Source: Sphingomonas sp. (lineage in GTDB: Bacteria; Pseudomonadota; Alphaproteobacteria; Sphingomonadales; Sphingomonadaceae). Taken from it: a stretch of 18,060 nt of DNA. The notes under the pieces are model-generated. The model was not told the DNA's origin, did no database searches, and worked only from the letters and a program-made list of their open reading frames with translations. Below are positions 5,833-13,543 of this stretch, one piece after another. Location of the stretch: positions 1 to 18,060 of the forward strand of contig PNLG01000143.1 in assembly GCA_013822915.1 (NCBI GenBank), given 5' to 3'. The stretch's first letter is position 1; the number at the start of each line of letters is the position of its first letter. A program made the translations under genes and the position numbers.

Positions 5833-7635
5833 ATGCCGAAATATACGCCCCCCGTTCGCGACACGCGCTTTGTGCTCGATCATGTGGTCGGGATTGATCG
5901 CTATGCCAATCTGCCCGGTTTCCAGAACGCGACGCCCGATGTCGTAACGGCAGTGCTGGAAGAAGGCGGCAAGTTCGTGGCCGAGGTGTTGTTCCCGATC
6001 AACCTGTCGGGCGATCAGGAGGGGTGCACCCGCCACGCCGATGGCAGCGTCACCACGCCCAAGGGGTTCAAGGAGGCATATGACGCCTTTGTCGAAAGCG
6101 GCTGGTCGACGCTTGGCGCGCCCGAGGAATTTGGCGGGCAGGGGATGCCGCACACCGTCTCGACTGCGTTTGAGGAGTATATGATCTCCGCCAACATGGC
6201 CTTTGCCATGTATCCCGGCCTGACCCACGGCGCGATTGCCTCGCTGTTGGTCAAGGGGAGCCCGGAGCAAAAGGCGACTTATGTGCCCAAGATGGTGTCG
6301 GGCGAATGGGGCGGCACCATGAACCTGACCGAGCCGCATTGCGGCACCGACCTTGGCCTCATCCGCACCCGCGCCGAGCCCAATGCCGACGGTAGCTGGG
6401 CAATCACCGGCACCAAGATCTTCATTTCGTCGGGCGAGCATGACCTGACCGAGAACATCATCCATCTGGTGCTGGCCAAGACACCCGGCGCGCCCGAAAG
6501 CTCAAAGGGCATTTCGCTGTTCGTGGTGCCAAAGTTCCTGGTGAACGAGGATGGTTCGCTTGGCGCGCGCAACACGCTGAGCTGTGGGTCGATCGAGCAT
6601 AAGATGGGCATTCACGCCAATTCGACCTGCGTGATGAATTATGACGGCGCGACCGGCTGGCTGGTTGGTGAGGAAATGAAGGGCCTTGCCGCGATGTTCA
6701 TCATGATGAACGCGGCCCGGCTGGGCGTGGGCTTGCAGGGGCTGGGCGTTGCAGAGACGGCGTATCAGAACGCGGTGCAATATGCGAATGACCGGCGGCA
6801 GGGCCGCGCGCTGACGGGAGCGGCGGACCCGGCGGAAAAGGCCGACACGTTGTTCGTTCACCCCGATGTTCGCCGGTTGCTGATGGATGCGAAGGCCGTG
6901 ACCGAGGGGTTGCGCGCACTGTGCCTGTGGGGCGCGCTTCAGGTCGATCTCGCGCATATGGCGCAGACCGAGGAGGAGCGGCAAACGGCCGACGACCTGA
7001 TCGGGCTGCTCACCCCGGTGATCAAGGGTTATGGCACTGACAAGGGGTATGAAATCGCGACCAACGCGCAGCAGATTTATGGCGGTCATGGCTACATCGC
7101 CGAATGGGGCATGGAGCAATATGTGCGCGATGCCCGGATCGCGATGATCTATGAAGGCACCAATGGCGTGCAGGCAATGGACCTGGTTGGCCGCAAGCTT
7201 GCGACCAATGGCGGACGCGGCGTGCAATTGCTGTTCAAGATCGTGGGCGAGGAGATCGCCACCGCCAAGGGCAATCCCAAGCTTGCCGATTTCGCAACCC
7301 GGCTGGAGCGGGCGCTGGGCGATTTGCAGGCATCGACATTGTGGTTTGTCCAGAACGGCATGCAGAACCCCAATCATGTCGGGGCAGGCGCGCATAGCTA
7401 TATGCACCTGATGGGCATTGTCGCGCTCGGGCTGATGTGGCTGCGGATGGCGACGGCGGCTACGGCGCTGCTCGAAGCGGGTGAGGGGGATGCGAAGTTC
7501 CTCGAAGCCAAGCTGGTGACCGCGCGTTACTTCGCCGAGCGCATCCTGCCTGACGCAGGTGCGCTGCGCCGCAAGATTGAGAGCGGGTCGGATGCGATCA
7601 TGGCGCTCGACCCGCTGATGTTCGAAGCCGCCTAA
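5833..7635 (+). CDS. Acyl-CoA dehydrogenase (long, DmdC/FadE-like type)
   Basis: FAD enzyme that introduces a trans-2 double bond into an acyl-CoA, the first step of beta-oxidation-like pathways. 600 residues, longer than the 380-residue short/medium-chain type and matching the group containing 3-methylmercaptopropionyl-CoA dehydrogenase (DmdC). Visible: the FAD/substrate segment MNLTEPHCGTDLG (163-175), WAITGTKIFISSG (189-201), QIYGGHGYIAEWGMEQYVRDARI (414-436), and IYEGTNGVQAMDLVGRKL, whose Glu441 is the likely catalytic base. A C-terminal helical extension (about 455-600) is typical of the long form. The ribosome site AAGGA (5822-5826) overlaps the end of the MerR gene, with 2 bases between the genes. 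The substrate cannot be read from the sequence: medium or long acyl-CoA is as likely as methylmercaptopropionyl-CoA. The 3' end overlaps the convergent hydrolase by 4 bases. Confidence 0.94.
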   Translation: MPKYTPPVRDTRFVLDHVVGIDRYANLPGFQNATPDVVTAVLEEGGKFVAEVLFPINLSGDQEGCTRHADGSVTTPKGFKEAYDAFVESGWSTLGAPEEFGGQGMPHTVSTAFEEYMISANMAFAMYPGLTHGAIASLLVKGSPEQKATYVPKMVSGEWGGTMNLTEPHCGTDLGLIRTRAEPNADGSWAITGTKIFISSGEHDLTENIIHLVLAKTPGAPESSKGISLFVVPKFLVNEDGSLGARNTLSCGSIEHKMGIHANSTCVMNYDGATGWLVGEEMKGLAAMFIMMNAARLGVGLQGLGVAETAYQNAVQYANDRRQGRALTGAADPAEKADTLFVHPDVRRLLMDAKAVTEGLRALCLWGALQVDLAHMAQTEEERQTADDLIGLLTPVIKGYGTDKGYEIATNAQQIYGGHGYIAEWGMEQYVRDARIAMIYEGTNGVQAMDLVGRKLATNGGRGVQLLFKIVGEEIATAKGNPKLADFATRLERALGDLQASTLWFVQNGMQNPNHVGAGAHSYMHLMGIVALGLMWLRMATAATALLEAGEGDAKFLEAKLVTARYFAERILPDAGALRRKIESGSDAIMALDPLMFEAA

Positions 7636-8987
7636 GGCGCGGTTGGGGTTGGCGACACGGTCGGGCGGGGCGCAATCACCGCGCCGCCCGACCGTGTGGC
7701 GCGCAATGGCCCAGCATCGGGCAGGGTTTTGTCGGGCAGCGCACGGGGAGTGGTCGACCCGCTGACCCTGGCCGTCGCCCCGGCAGTGTCCGCGGTAATC
7801 ATCTGGCGCCGCATGCACTGCTGCGGCTGTGCGCGGTCGAACACCGCGCAATTCCACAGCGGCTTGTCATAGCCCGAGTTGCGGTCGCGCAAATAGCTGA
7901 ACGCCATCGCTGCGATTTCGGTGGGTGAGAGTGGCAGCCCCTTCGCCGCTTGCGCTGCGTCGGTCCAGATCAGGAATTTGCAATAGGGCCGGTCGCCGCA
8001 ATTGAGCGCAGCAAGCGCGGGCAGGTCATCAGCAGCGACGTTGGACGGCACCGTCGCGATGAAGGTATCGGGATGGCCCGCGAGTTCGGGATAGCGGCGG
8101 CGTAGCGCGTCGGCGGCACTGGCCGCGTTAGCATCAGTCGATACCAGCGCAGCGGCGGCATCGCTGTGCGCGGTCGACAGCGTGGCAAGCCGCGCGATCA
8201 CCGGCTCATCACGCGCAGCCGCGCGGGTAAAGGCGGGCGGGGTGCCCCACCAGCCGCTCCAGCGGAAAAACAGGTGCGTGCCGACCGCTGCCACCTTGTC
8301 CAGACTGGCGCTCCAATAGGGCACGACCCAATTGGTGTGGTAATGCGTTGCATGGCCGACGGCGGCGAACACAGACCCGGTCAGCGCGCCTCGTGCGATC
8401 AGCCGTGCGCGCGCCCACGCCGCTGCGCCAAATCGCGTCCGCTCCAGCGCGCCGTCACAGGTAAAGGTGAACTGGCAGCCGGTGGACCGTTCCGACCCCT
8501 CAAACACCACCCCGCAAATCGACTTGGGGAAGGCGGGGTGGCGCACGCGGTTCAGGATGACCTGCGCAACCGCTTTTTCGCCGGTCACGTCATCGCCCGC
8601 CTCGTAAAGCTGCGCTGTGGCGAGGCAGTCAATCGCCCGCGCCATTGCCTCTGGCGTTGCCGTCAGGCGAAAGGCCCGCGCTGCTGGATTGGGCGCGGTC
8701 GAAAAGGGGATGGTTGCATTGAACGCCACTGCATCGGCGGGGGTCACCGGGGCATAGCGCGGCGCGTCAACCACCGGCATCCGGGTCGGCGGGACGATCG
8801 GTTTTGCGGACGGTTGGCTGAGGCGGGGCTGGCCATGCCCGGCGGGCGCAACCCGCCACACCAACACCGACGGCACCGCGATTGCGGCAAGCGCCGTCGC
8901 CGCCAGCACTGCTCCCATCGCGCGCGGGATGCGATCGCGGGCGGCGGCGCTCGGGGCGCCGTGCGGGGCAAGCGGAGAGCGTTCCAT
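7632..8987 (-). CDS. Membrane-anchored cell-wall hydrolase, SleB family
   Basis: Predicted peptidoglycan hydrolase (lytic-transglycosylase-like) acting in the periplasm. 451 residues. A hydrophobic segment at about 24-44 after a basic N-terminus (R18, R22) is an uncleaved anchor or signal peptide. The SleB/Hydrolase_2 domain spans about 115-243: GEKAVAQVILNRVRHPAFP (137-155, with Glu138 the candidate catalytic acid), GCQFTFTCDG (170-179) and GHATHYHTNWVVPYW (211-225). The second half (245-451) is not explained by SleB: it holds four cysteines (330, 336, 380, 391) and a Thr/Pro-rich tail. The ATG at 8987 has TAAGGG a few bases upstream. It follows cysK by 57 bases on the same strand. In sphingomonads SleB proteins act in vegetative wall turnover rather than spore germination; that is inferred from the lifestyle. 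Confidence 0.88.
   Translation of the reverse strand: MERSPLAPHGAPSAAARDRIPRAMGAVLAATALAAIAVPSVLVWRVAPAGHGQPRLSQPSAKPIVPPTRMPVVDAPRYAPVTPADAVAFNATIPFSTAPNPAARAFRLTATPEAMARAIDCLATAQLYEAGDDVTGEKAVAQVILNRVRHPAFPKSICGVVFEGSERSTGCQFTFTCDGALERTRFGAAAWARARLIARGALTGSVFAAVGHATHYHTNWVVPYWSASLDKVAAVGTHLFFRWSGWWGTPPAFTRAAARDEPVIARLATLSTAHSDAAAALVSTDANAASAADALRRRYPELAGHPDTFIATVPSNVAADDLPALAALNCGDRPYCKFLIWTDAAQAAKGLPLSPTEIAAMAFSYLRDRNSGYDKPLWNCAVFDRAQPQQCMRRQMITADTAGATARVSGSTTPRALPDKTLPDAGPLRATRSGGAVIAPRPTVSPTPTAP
7655..7697 (+). terminator. Large hairpin after the acyl-CoA dehydrogenase, inside the hydrolase gene
   Basis: ACACGGTCGGGCGG (7655-7668) pairs exactly with 7684-7697; after a 2-base bulge (7669-7670), CGC (7671-7673) pairs with GCG (7681-7683), leaving a 7-base loop. 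It lies 19 bases past the dehydrogenase stop. No T-run follows, so it would be a non-classical terminator or 3'-end stabiliser. It is also coding DNA for the hydrolase C-terminus. Confidence 0.5.
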
Positions 8988-9044
8988 CCCCGCGCCCTTA
9001 GGGCAAATCGGCGCCCAAGCGAACCCCCACGCCGCGAATCGTCC

Positions 9045-9965
9045 TTATGCCTCGGGCAGGAAATCGGGGACCGAGAGGTAACGCTCGCCAGTGTCGTAGC
9101 TAAAGCCGAGCACCCGCGCGCTGCTGGGCAAGTCGGGGAGCTTTTGCGCAATCGCGGCGAGCGTCGCCCCCGAACTGATCCCGACGAGCATCCCCTCCTC
9201 GCGCGCGGCACGGCGGGCCATGTCTTTGGCGGCGTCGCCAGACACCGTAATCACACCGTCGATTGCGGCAGTATGGAGGTTGACCGGCACAAACCCTGCG
9301 CCAATCCCCTGAATCGGGTGCGGCCCCGGCGTACCGCCCGAAATGACGGGCGATGCCTCCGGCTCGACGGCATAGACTTTGAGCATCGGCCAGACGGCCT
9401 TCAGCGTTTCAGCAACACCGGTGATGTGACCCCCGGTGCCAACGCCGGTGATGACCGCATCAAGCCCTGTTTCGGCAAAATCGGCGAGGATTTCCTGCGC
9501 GGTCGTGCGGACATGAACGTCGATATTGGCCGGGTTCTCAAATTGCTGCGGCATCCAGGCGCCGGGTGTTGCCTCCACCAGCGCGACTGCGCGTTCGATT
9601 GCGCCCTTCATCCCCTTTTCGCGCGGCGTCAAATCGAAGGTCGCGCCATAAGCGAGCATCAGCCGCCGCCGCTCGATCGACATGCTCTCGGGCATGACGA
9701 GCACGAGCTTATAGCCCTTGACCGCTGCCACCATCGCGAGGCCAACGCCGGTATTGCCGCTGGTCGGTTCGATAATCGTGCCGCCGGGCTGGAGCGCGCC
9801 CGATGCCTCTGCCGCTTCGATCATGGCCAGTGCAATCCGGTCCTTGATCGACCCGCCGGGGTTTGAGCGTTCGGACTTGATCCAGACATCGGCATTAGGG
9901 AACAGCCGGGCCATGCGGATATGCGGGGTGTTGCCAATCGTCTCCAGAATCGAATGCGCTTTCAT
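9045..9965 (-). CDS. cysK: Cysteine synthase (O-acetylserine sulfhydrylase)
   Basis: PLP enzyme that makes cysteine from O-acetylserine and sulfide in the cytoplasm. 306 residues, normal length. PLP is bound by Lys41 in NPGGSIKDR (35-43); PTSGNTG (67-73) is the substrate loop and GTGGHITG (176-183) the phosphate-binding loop; SSGAT (264-268) contacts the pyridine ring. The start is taken as ATG at 9965, one base after the stop of the MFS gene, with GGAG about 10 bases upstream. An in-frame ATG at 9995 would add ten atypical residues and overlap the MFS gene. CysK and CysM are hard to separate by eye; the FSYDTGERYLS end favours CysK. Tight linkage to the exporter suggests co-expression. Confidence 0.93.
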   Translation of the reverse strand: MKAHSILETIGNTPHIRMARLFPNADVWIKSERSNPGGSIKDRIALAMIEAAEASGALQPGGTIIEPTSGNTGVGLAMVAAVKGYKLVLVMPESMSIERRRLMLAYGATFDLTPREKGMKGAIERAVALVEATPGAWMPQQFENPANIDVHVRTTAQEILADFAETGLDAVITGVGTGGHITGVAETLKAVWPMLKVYAVEPEASPVISGGTPGPHPIQGIGAGFVPVNLHTAAIDGVITVSGDAAKDMARRAAREEGMLVGISSGATLAAIAQKLPDLPSSARVLGFSYDTGERYLSVPDFLPEA

Positions 9966-9966
9966 G

Positions 9967-11241
9967 TCAGGCTGGCTCCATGGCTTTGGCCTCATCGGCT
10001 GAGGCGGGGGGATCGAAACTGCGCGCGCGGCGGATGCTGGGGAAGAGATACGCCCATAGCAGCGTCACGACAATCGCGCCGCCGCCGCCGATGATGACGG
10101 CGCCCACCGGGCCGACAGCGGCGGCGAGAAAACCCGACTCGGCCTCACCCAGTTCGTTTGAGGCCGAGATTGTGAGCTGGGAGACTGCGCCGACGCGACC
10201 GCGCTTGTCATCGGGGGTGTGAAGCTGGATCAGCGACTGGCGGATATAGACCGATACCATGTCGGCCGCCCCCGCCACGATCAGCGCGGCAACGCTGAGC
10301 CAGAGCAGGGTCGAGACGCCAAACACGATCGTCGCTGTGCCATAGATGATGACCGCGACCAGCATCTTGCGCCCGACATCATATTTCATCGGACGGACCG
10401 AAAACAGTATCGCCACCACACTTGCACCCAGGGCAGGTGCTGCACCCAGCAGCGCCAGCCCCTGCGGGCCGACTTGCAGAATATCGGCCGCGTAAATGGG
10501 GAGCAGCGCGGTGGTCCCGGCGAGAAACACCGCGAACAGATCAAGCGTGATCGTGCCCAGCACCAGCTTGTTCTGCCCCACATAGGCCAGCCCGTCGATA
10601 ATCTGGCGGATCGGGTGCGCTTTTCCCGCCACGACCGGGCGCGGCACTGGACCGATTGTCATCAGCCCGCCAAGCCCGACGCTGAACAGCGCCGACGCCA
10701 GCGCATAGGCCCCATAGGGTGCGGCCGCATAGGCAATGCCGCCCAGTGCGGGGCCAATGATGGTCCCGACCTGCCATGAAATCGAACTGAGCGCGATGGC
10801 GGTTGGCAATACCTCTCGCGGAACCAGATTGGCGCCGAGCGCCCCGAATGCCGGCCCGCCAAACGCCCGGCCAAGCCCCAGCACCACCGCGACGCTGAAC
10901 AGGATCGGCAGCGAGATGACGCCCTCATATGTCGCGACGGCCAGCGTAAGCGCGCACAAAAGCTGCAACGCGGCGGTCCCGCGCACGATGAAGCGCCGAT
11001 CGAAGCGGTCGGCGACCCAGCCGGTGATCGGCGTGGTCAGGAACAGCGGCAGAAACTGGAGCAGCCCAATCAACCCCAATTGCGCCGCCGCACCGCTTGG
11101 CGACATGGTGGTGCGCGCGATGGTATAGGTTTGCCAGCCGATCACGATGATCATCGCATTCTGTGCAATCGTCAGCGAAAATCGCGCGATCCAGTACGCG
11201 CGATAGGCGGGAATGCGGAGCGGGTGGAGGGCTTTGGTCAC
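9967..11241 (-). CDS. MFS transporter, EntS-like exporter family
   Basis: Twelve-helix major facilitator, inner membrane, predicted drug/siderophore-type proton antiporter. About 424 residues from GTG at 11241 (VTKALHPLRIPAYRAYWIARF), which is where similarity to the MFS_3/EntS group would start; the open frame extends about 32 residues further upstream, but that part is basic and Pro-rich and unlike a transporter. The MFS loop motif is seen as GWVADRFDRRFIVRG between helices 2 and 3, and strongly hydrophobic segments alternate throughout (for example LGLIGLLQFLPLFLTTPITG and VGTIIGPALGGIAYAAAPYG). A half-way loop follows RPVVAGKAHP. No clear ribosome site precedes the GTG, so the start is uncertain. 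The substrate is unknown. It ends one base before cysK, an arrangement that makes thiol or cysteine-derivative export conceivable but unproven. Confidence 0.85.
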   Translation of the reverse strand: MTKALHPLRIPAYRAYWIARFSLTIAQNAMIIVIGWQTYTIARTTMSPSGAAAQLGLIGLLQFLPLFLTTPITGWVADRFDRRFIVRGTAALQLLCALTLAVATYEGVISLPILFSVAVVLGLGRAFGGPAFGALGANLVPREVLPTAIALSSISWQVGTIIGPALGGIAYAAAPYGAYALASALFSVGLGGLMTIGPVPRPVVAGKAHPIRQIIDGLAYVGQNKLVLGTITLDLFAVFLAGTTALLPIYAADILQVGPQGLALLGAAPALGASVVAILFSVRPMKYDVGRKMLVAVIIYGTATIVFGVSTLLWLSVAALIVAGAADMVSVYIRQSLIQLHTPDDKRGRVGAVSQLTISASNELGEAESGFLAAAVGPVGAVIIGGGGAIVVTLLWAYLFPSIRRARSFDPPASADEAKAMEPA

Positions 11242-11381
11242 GCGATCGGTCTTAGGCCAGCGGAGTGGGCCCCGGCAATCAGGCTTTGCTTGGGGGCGGA
11301 TGGGCAATTGCTTTCCGGGTGGAACCGCGCAAACCATCCTGCCAAGCGTCGCAGTCGCGATTCGTTGGTGAGGAAGTTCCT

Positions 11382-13130
11382 ATGCGCAAGACCTGGCTGG
11401 TGATGATGGCGGCCGCGATGCTGGCCGGTTGCGGTTCGGGGCCAGCGGCCAGCGGCAATGCCACACTTCCCGCCGAGGCAGCGCGCCCGACCGACTGGGC
11501 AAAGTTTCGCGACGGCTTTGTCGCGACCTGGTTCAAGCTCGACCCGGCCAATGCCGTTTATCAGGGCAAGCATGAATTTGACGGCCAATTGCCCGATTGG
11601 AGTGCCGCTGGCCTCAAGCGGCAGAGCGATTTCCTGCGCGACTCGATTGCCGAGGCAAAGCGCTTTGACCCCGCAAAACTCAGCGAAGCCGACCGGTTTG
11701 AGCGGCAATATCTGATGAAGGTGGCCGAGGGGAAATTATTCTGGCTCGACGATGCCGATCAGCCGCACCGCAACCCCGCCTATTATGTGACGGGCGGGCT
11801 GGACCCCAATGTCTATATCGCGCGACCCTATGCCGACAAAGCGACACGGATGCGCGCGATGATCGGCTTTTTCGATCAGATTCCGAACGCCGCCAAGAAC
11901 ATCCGCGCCAATTTAAAAGTGCCGATGCCAGCCAGTTTTGTGAATTACGGTGTCAATGCGTTTCGCGGCTTTGCCGATTTTTACGCAGGCGACGCGCGCA
12001 AGGCCTTTGCCGATGTGAGCGATGCTGCGCTGCAGGCCCGGTTTGCCGCCAGTTCGGCCAAGGCGGCCGCTGCGATGAAAAGCATCGCCGATTGGCTGGA
12101 AAGCGAGCGCAGCCGCGCGACGACCGACTTTGCGCTGGGCGCGGAGCGGTTTCAGCGGATGCTTTGGGCGACCGAGATGGTCGATATGCCGCTCGCCCTG
12201 CTCGAAAGGTTGGGCGAATCCGATCTGAAGGCCAATCAGGAAGCGTTGGCGGAGGCGTGCACCTTGTTTGCGCCGGGTCAATCAATTCCGGCGTGCATCG
12301 CGCAGATGAACGCCAACAAGCCTGTCGGTGGACCTGTTGCAGAGGCACGGCGGCAGATTCCGCTGCTGCGCGCGTTTGTGGACAAGGCAGGCCTTATCAC
12401 GATTCCCGGCACCGAGGCCGCGCTGGTCGAGGAAAGCCCGCCCTATAACCGGCAGAATTCCGCCTATATCGATCCGCCGGGGCCGTTTGATAAGGGCATC
12501 CCGTCAGTCTATTACATCTCGCCCCCCGATCCAAGCTGGCCCAAGGCGGTGCAGGACGGCTTTGTTCCCGGCAAGCAGGATTTGCTGTTCACCTCCGTCC
12601 ATGAAGTGATGCCGGGGCATTTCGTCCAATTCCTCCACGCCAATCGATCACCGTCGATCTTTGGCCGGTTGTTCGTGGGCTATGCCTATGCCGAGGGCTG
12701 GGCGCATTATGCCGAGCAGATGATGTGGGACGCCGGGCTGAACAAGGGCGATCCCGAGACACATATCGGTCAGCTTGCCAATGCGTTGCTGCGCAATTGC
12801 CGGTTTCTGGCCGCGATCAAGCTGCACGCGGGCGGAGAGGGCCAGCAATCAATCGAGTCGATGTTTCGCAACCAATGCTATCAGGATGAGGGCACGGCCA
12901 AGCAACAGGCGGCGCGCGGTACTTATGATCCCGCCTATCTCAACTATACGCTCGGCAAGCTGATGATCCTGACGCTGCGCCGCGATTGGGAGGCAAAGCA
13001 CGGCGGCAAATCCGATCCGAAGGGATTTCACGACGCCTTTTTGAGCTACGGCGGCCCGCCGGTGCCGCTGGTGCGACAGGCGATGATGAAAGAGGCGCGA
13101 CCGAGCGCCTTTGGTGTTGATCCGAAGTAA
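11382..13130 (+). CDS. DUF885 family lipoprotein, predicted zinc metallopeptidase
   Basis: 582 residues from ATG at 11382, which has AGGAAG 5 bases upstream and begins a lipoprotein signal (LAGC, Cys17 lipidated), so the protein is membrane-anchored in the periplasm or outer membrane. An upstream in-frame ATG (11265) is rejected because it would bury the signal. The DUF885 core shows HEVMPGH (407-413), the HExxPGH form of a zinc site, and EGWAHY (438-443), whose Glu438 is a likely third ligand; SVYYISPPDP (about 376-385) precedes it and the C-terminus carries YTLGKLMI. These features are standard for the family, whose few members are thought to be carboxypeptidase- or dipeptidase-like. The exact substrate is unknown. 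The gene is divergent from the MFS gene with a 140-base gap. Confidence 0.92.
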   Translation: MRKTWLVMMAAAMLAGCGSGPAASGNATLPAEAARPTDWAKFRDGFVATWFKLDPANAVYQGKHEFDGQLPDWSAAGLKRQSDFLRDSIAEAKRFDPAKLSEADRFERQYLMKVAEGKLFWLDDADQPHRNPAYYVTGGLDPNVYIARPYADKATRMRAMIGFFDQIPNAAKNIRANLKVPMPASFVNYGVNAFRGFADFYAGDARKAFADVSDAALQARFAASSAKAAAAMKSIADWLESERSRATTDFALGAERFQRMLWATEMVDMPLALLERLGESDLKANQEALAEACTLFAPGQSIPACIAQMNANKPVGGPVAEARRQIPLLRAFVDKAGLITIPGTEAALVEESPPYNRQNSAYIDPPGPFDKGIPSVYYISPPDPSWPKAVQDGFVPGKQDLLFTSVHEVMPGHFVQFLHANRSPSIFGRLFVGYAYAEGWAHYAEQMMWDAGLNKGDPETHIGQLANALLRNCRFLAAIKLHAGGEGQQSIESMFRNQCYQDEGTAKQQAARGTYDPAYLNYTLGKLMILTLRRDWEAKHGGKSDPKGFHDAFLSYGGPPVPLVRQAMMKEARPSAFGVDPK

Positions 13131-13194
13131 CCGGCGCGGCGCTTTCCCAAATTGACGTGCGTTTGCGCCTTGCTGCGGCGCGACAACCAGCCAT

Positions 13195-13536
13195 ATGACT
13201 GGGCGTATGACGTCAAGCGATTCAGACGGGCCGACCGGGCCGGTGCCGACGATATTGGAGGCGATTGTCCGCCGCCGCTGCATCAGCGTGACCTATAACC
13301 GTCAGCACGTCGTCATCGCACCCCACATACTCTACACCCGCCACGGCGAGCTGCATGTCGATGCGGTGGCGGTGGAACGCGATGGCAAGCCGCCGCGCGA
13401 GTTGAAGATCGGCACTTACCGGCTGAGCGGGCTGGGCGATATCGCGCCCACTGACCGCGATTTTTTCGCTGTGCCCGATTTTGATCCGGGTGCCGAACGC
13501 TATCAGGGCGAAACGTTGCTGGCGGTGGAGCGGTAG
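13195..13536 (+). CDS. Small WYL-like domain protein, unknown function
   Basis: 113 residues, soluble, no signal peptide or membrane segment. The core from about residue 20 (ILEAIVRRRCISVTY, then VVIAPHILY, GELHVDAVAV, and RLSGLGDIAPTDRDFF) follows the layout of a WYL domain: a helix with basic residues, a short strand, a Pro-containing strand, the strand that normally holds W-Y-L, and a final strand before an acidic Phe-rich turn. The W-Y-L residues themselves are not kept (HVD here), so the match is structural guesswork. There is no N-terminal HTH, unlike most WYL regulators. Start at 13195 or the in-frame ATG at 13207; neither has a ribosome site. It ends 7 bases from the convergent uvrD stop. 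The first 18 residues are low-complexity and probably disordered. Confidence 0.6.
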   Translation: MTGRMTSSDSDGPTGPVPTILEAIVRRRCISVTYNRQHVVIAPHILYTRHGELHVDAVAVERDGKPPRELKIGTYRLSGLGDIAPTDRDFFAVPDFDPGAERYQGETLLAVER

Positions 13537-13543
13537 GCGGCGG

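Noticed and set aside
5662..6465. Open frame of 267 codons on the minus strand
   Set aside because: Antisense to the MerR and acyl-CoA dehydrogenase genes, crossing their junction; no supporting motif or ribosome site.
6502..7857. Open frame of 451 codons on the minus strand
   Set aside because: Antisense to the acyl-CoA dehydrogenase and overlapping the end of the hydrolase; no recognisable motif, and composition typical of a shadow frame.
8166..9866. Open frame of 566 codons on the plus strand
   Set aside because: It lies antisense to the SleB-type hydrolase and cysK, both with clear motifs. Its Arg/Gly/His-rich composition is typical of the opposite strand of GC-rich genes.
11265..11381. 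Upstream start for the DUF885 gene
   Set aside because: It would bury the lipoprotein signal; ATG 11382 has a good ribosome site.
13165..13181. GCGCC / GGCGC stem between the DUF885 and WYL-like genes, as terminator
   Set aside because: Only 5 bp, no T-run, and such GC stems are common in this base composition.
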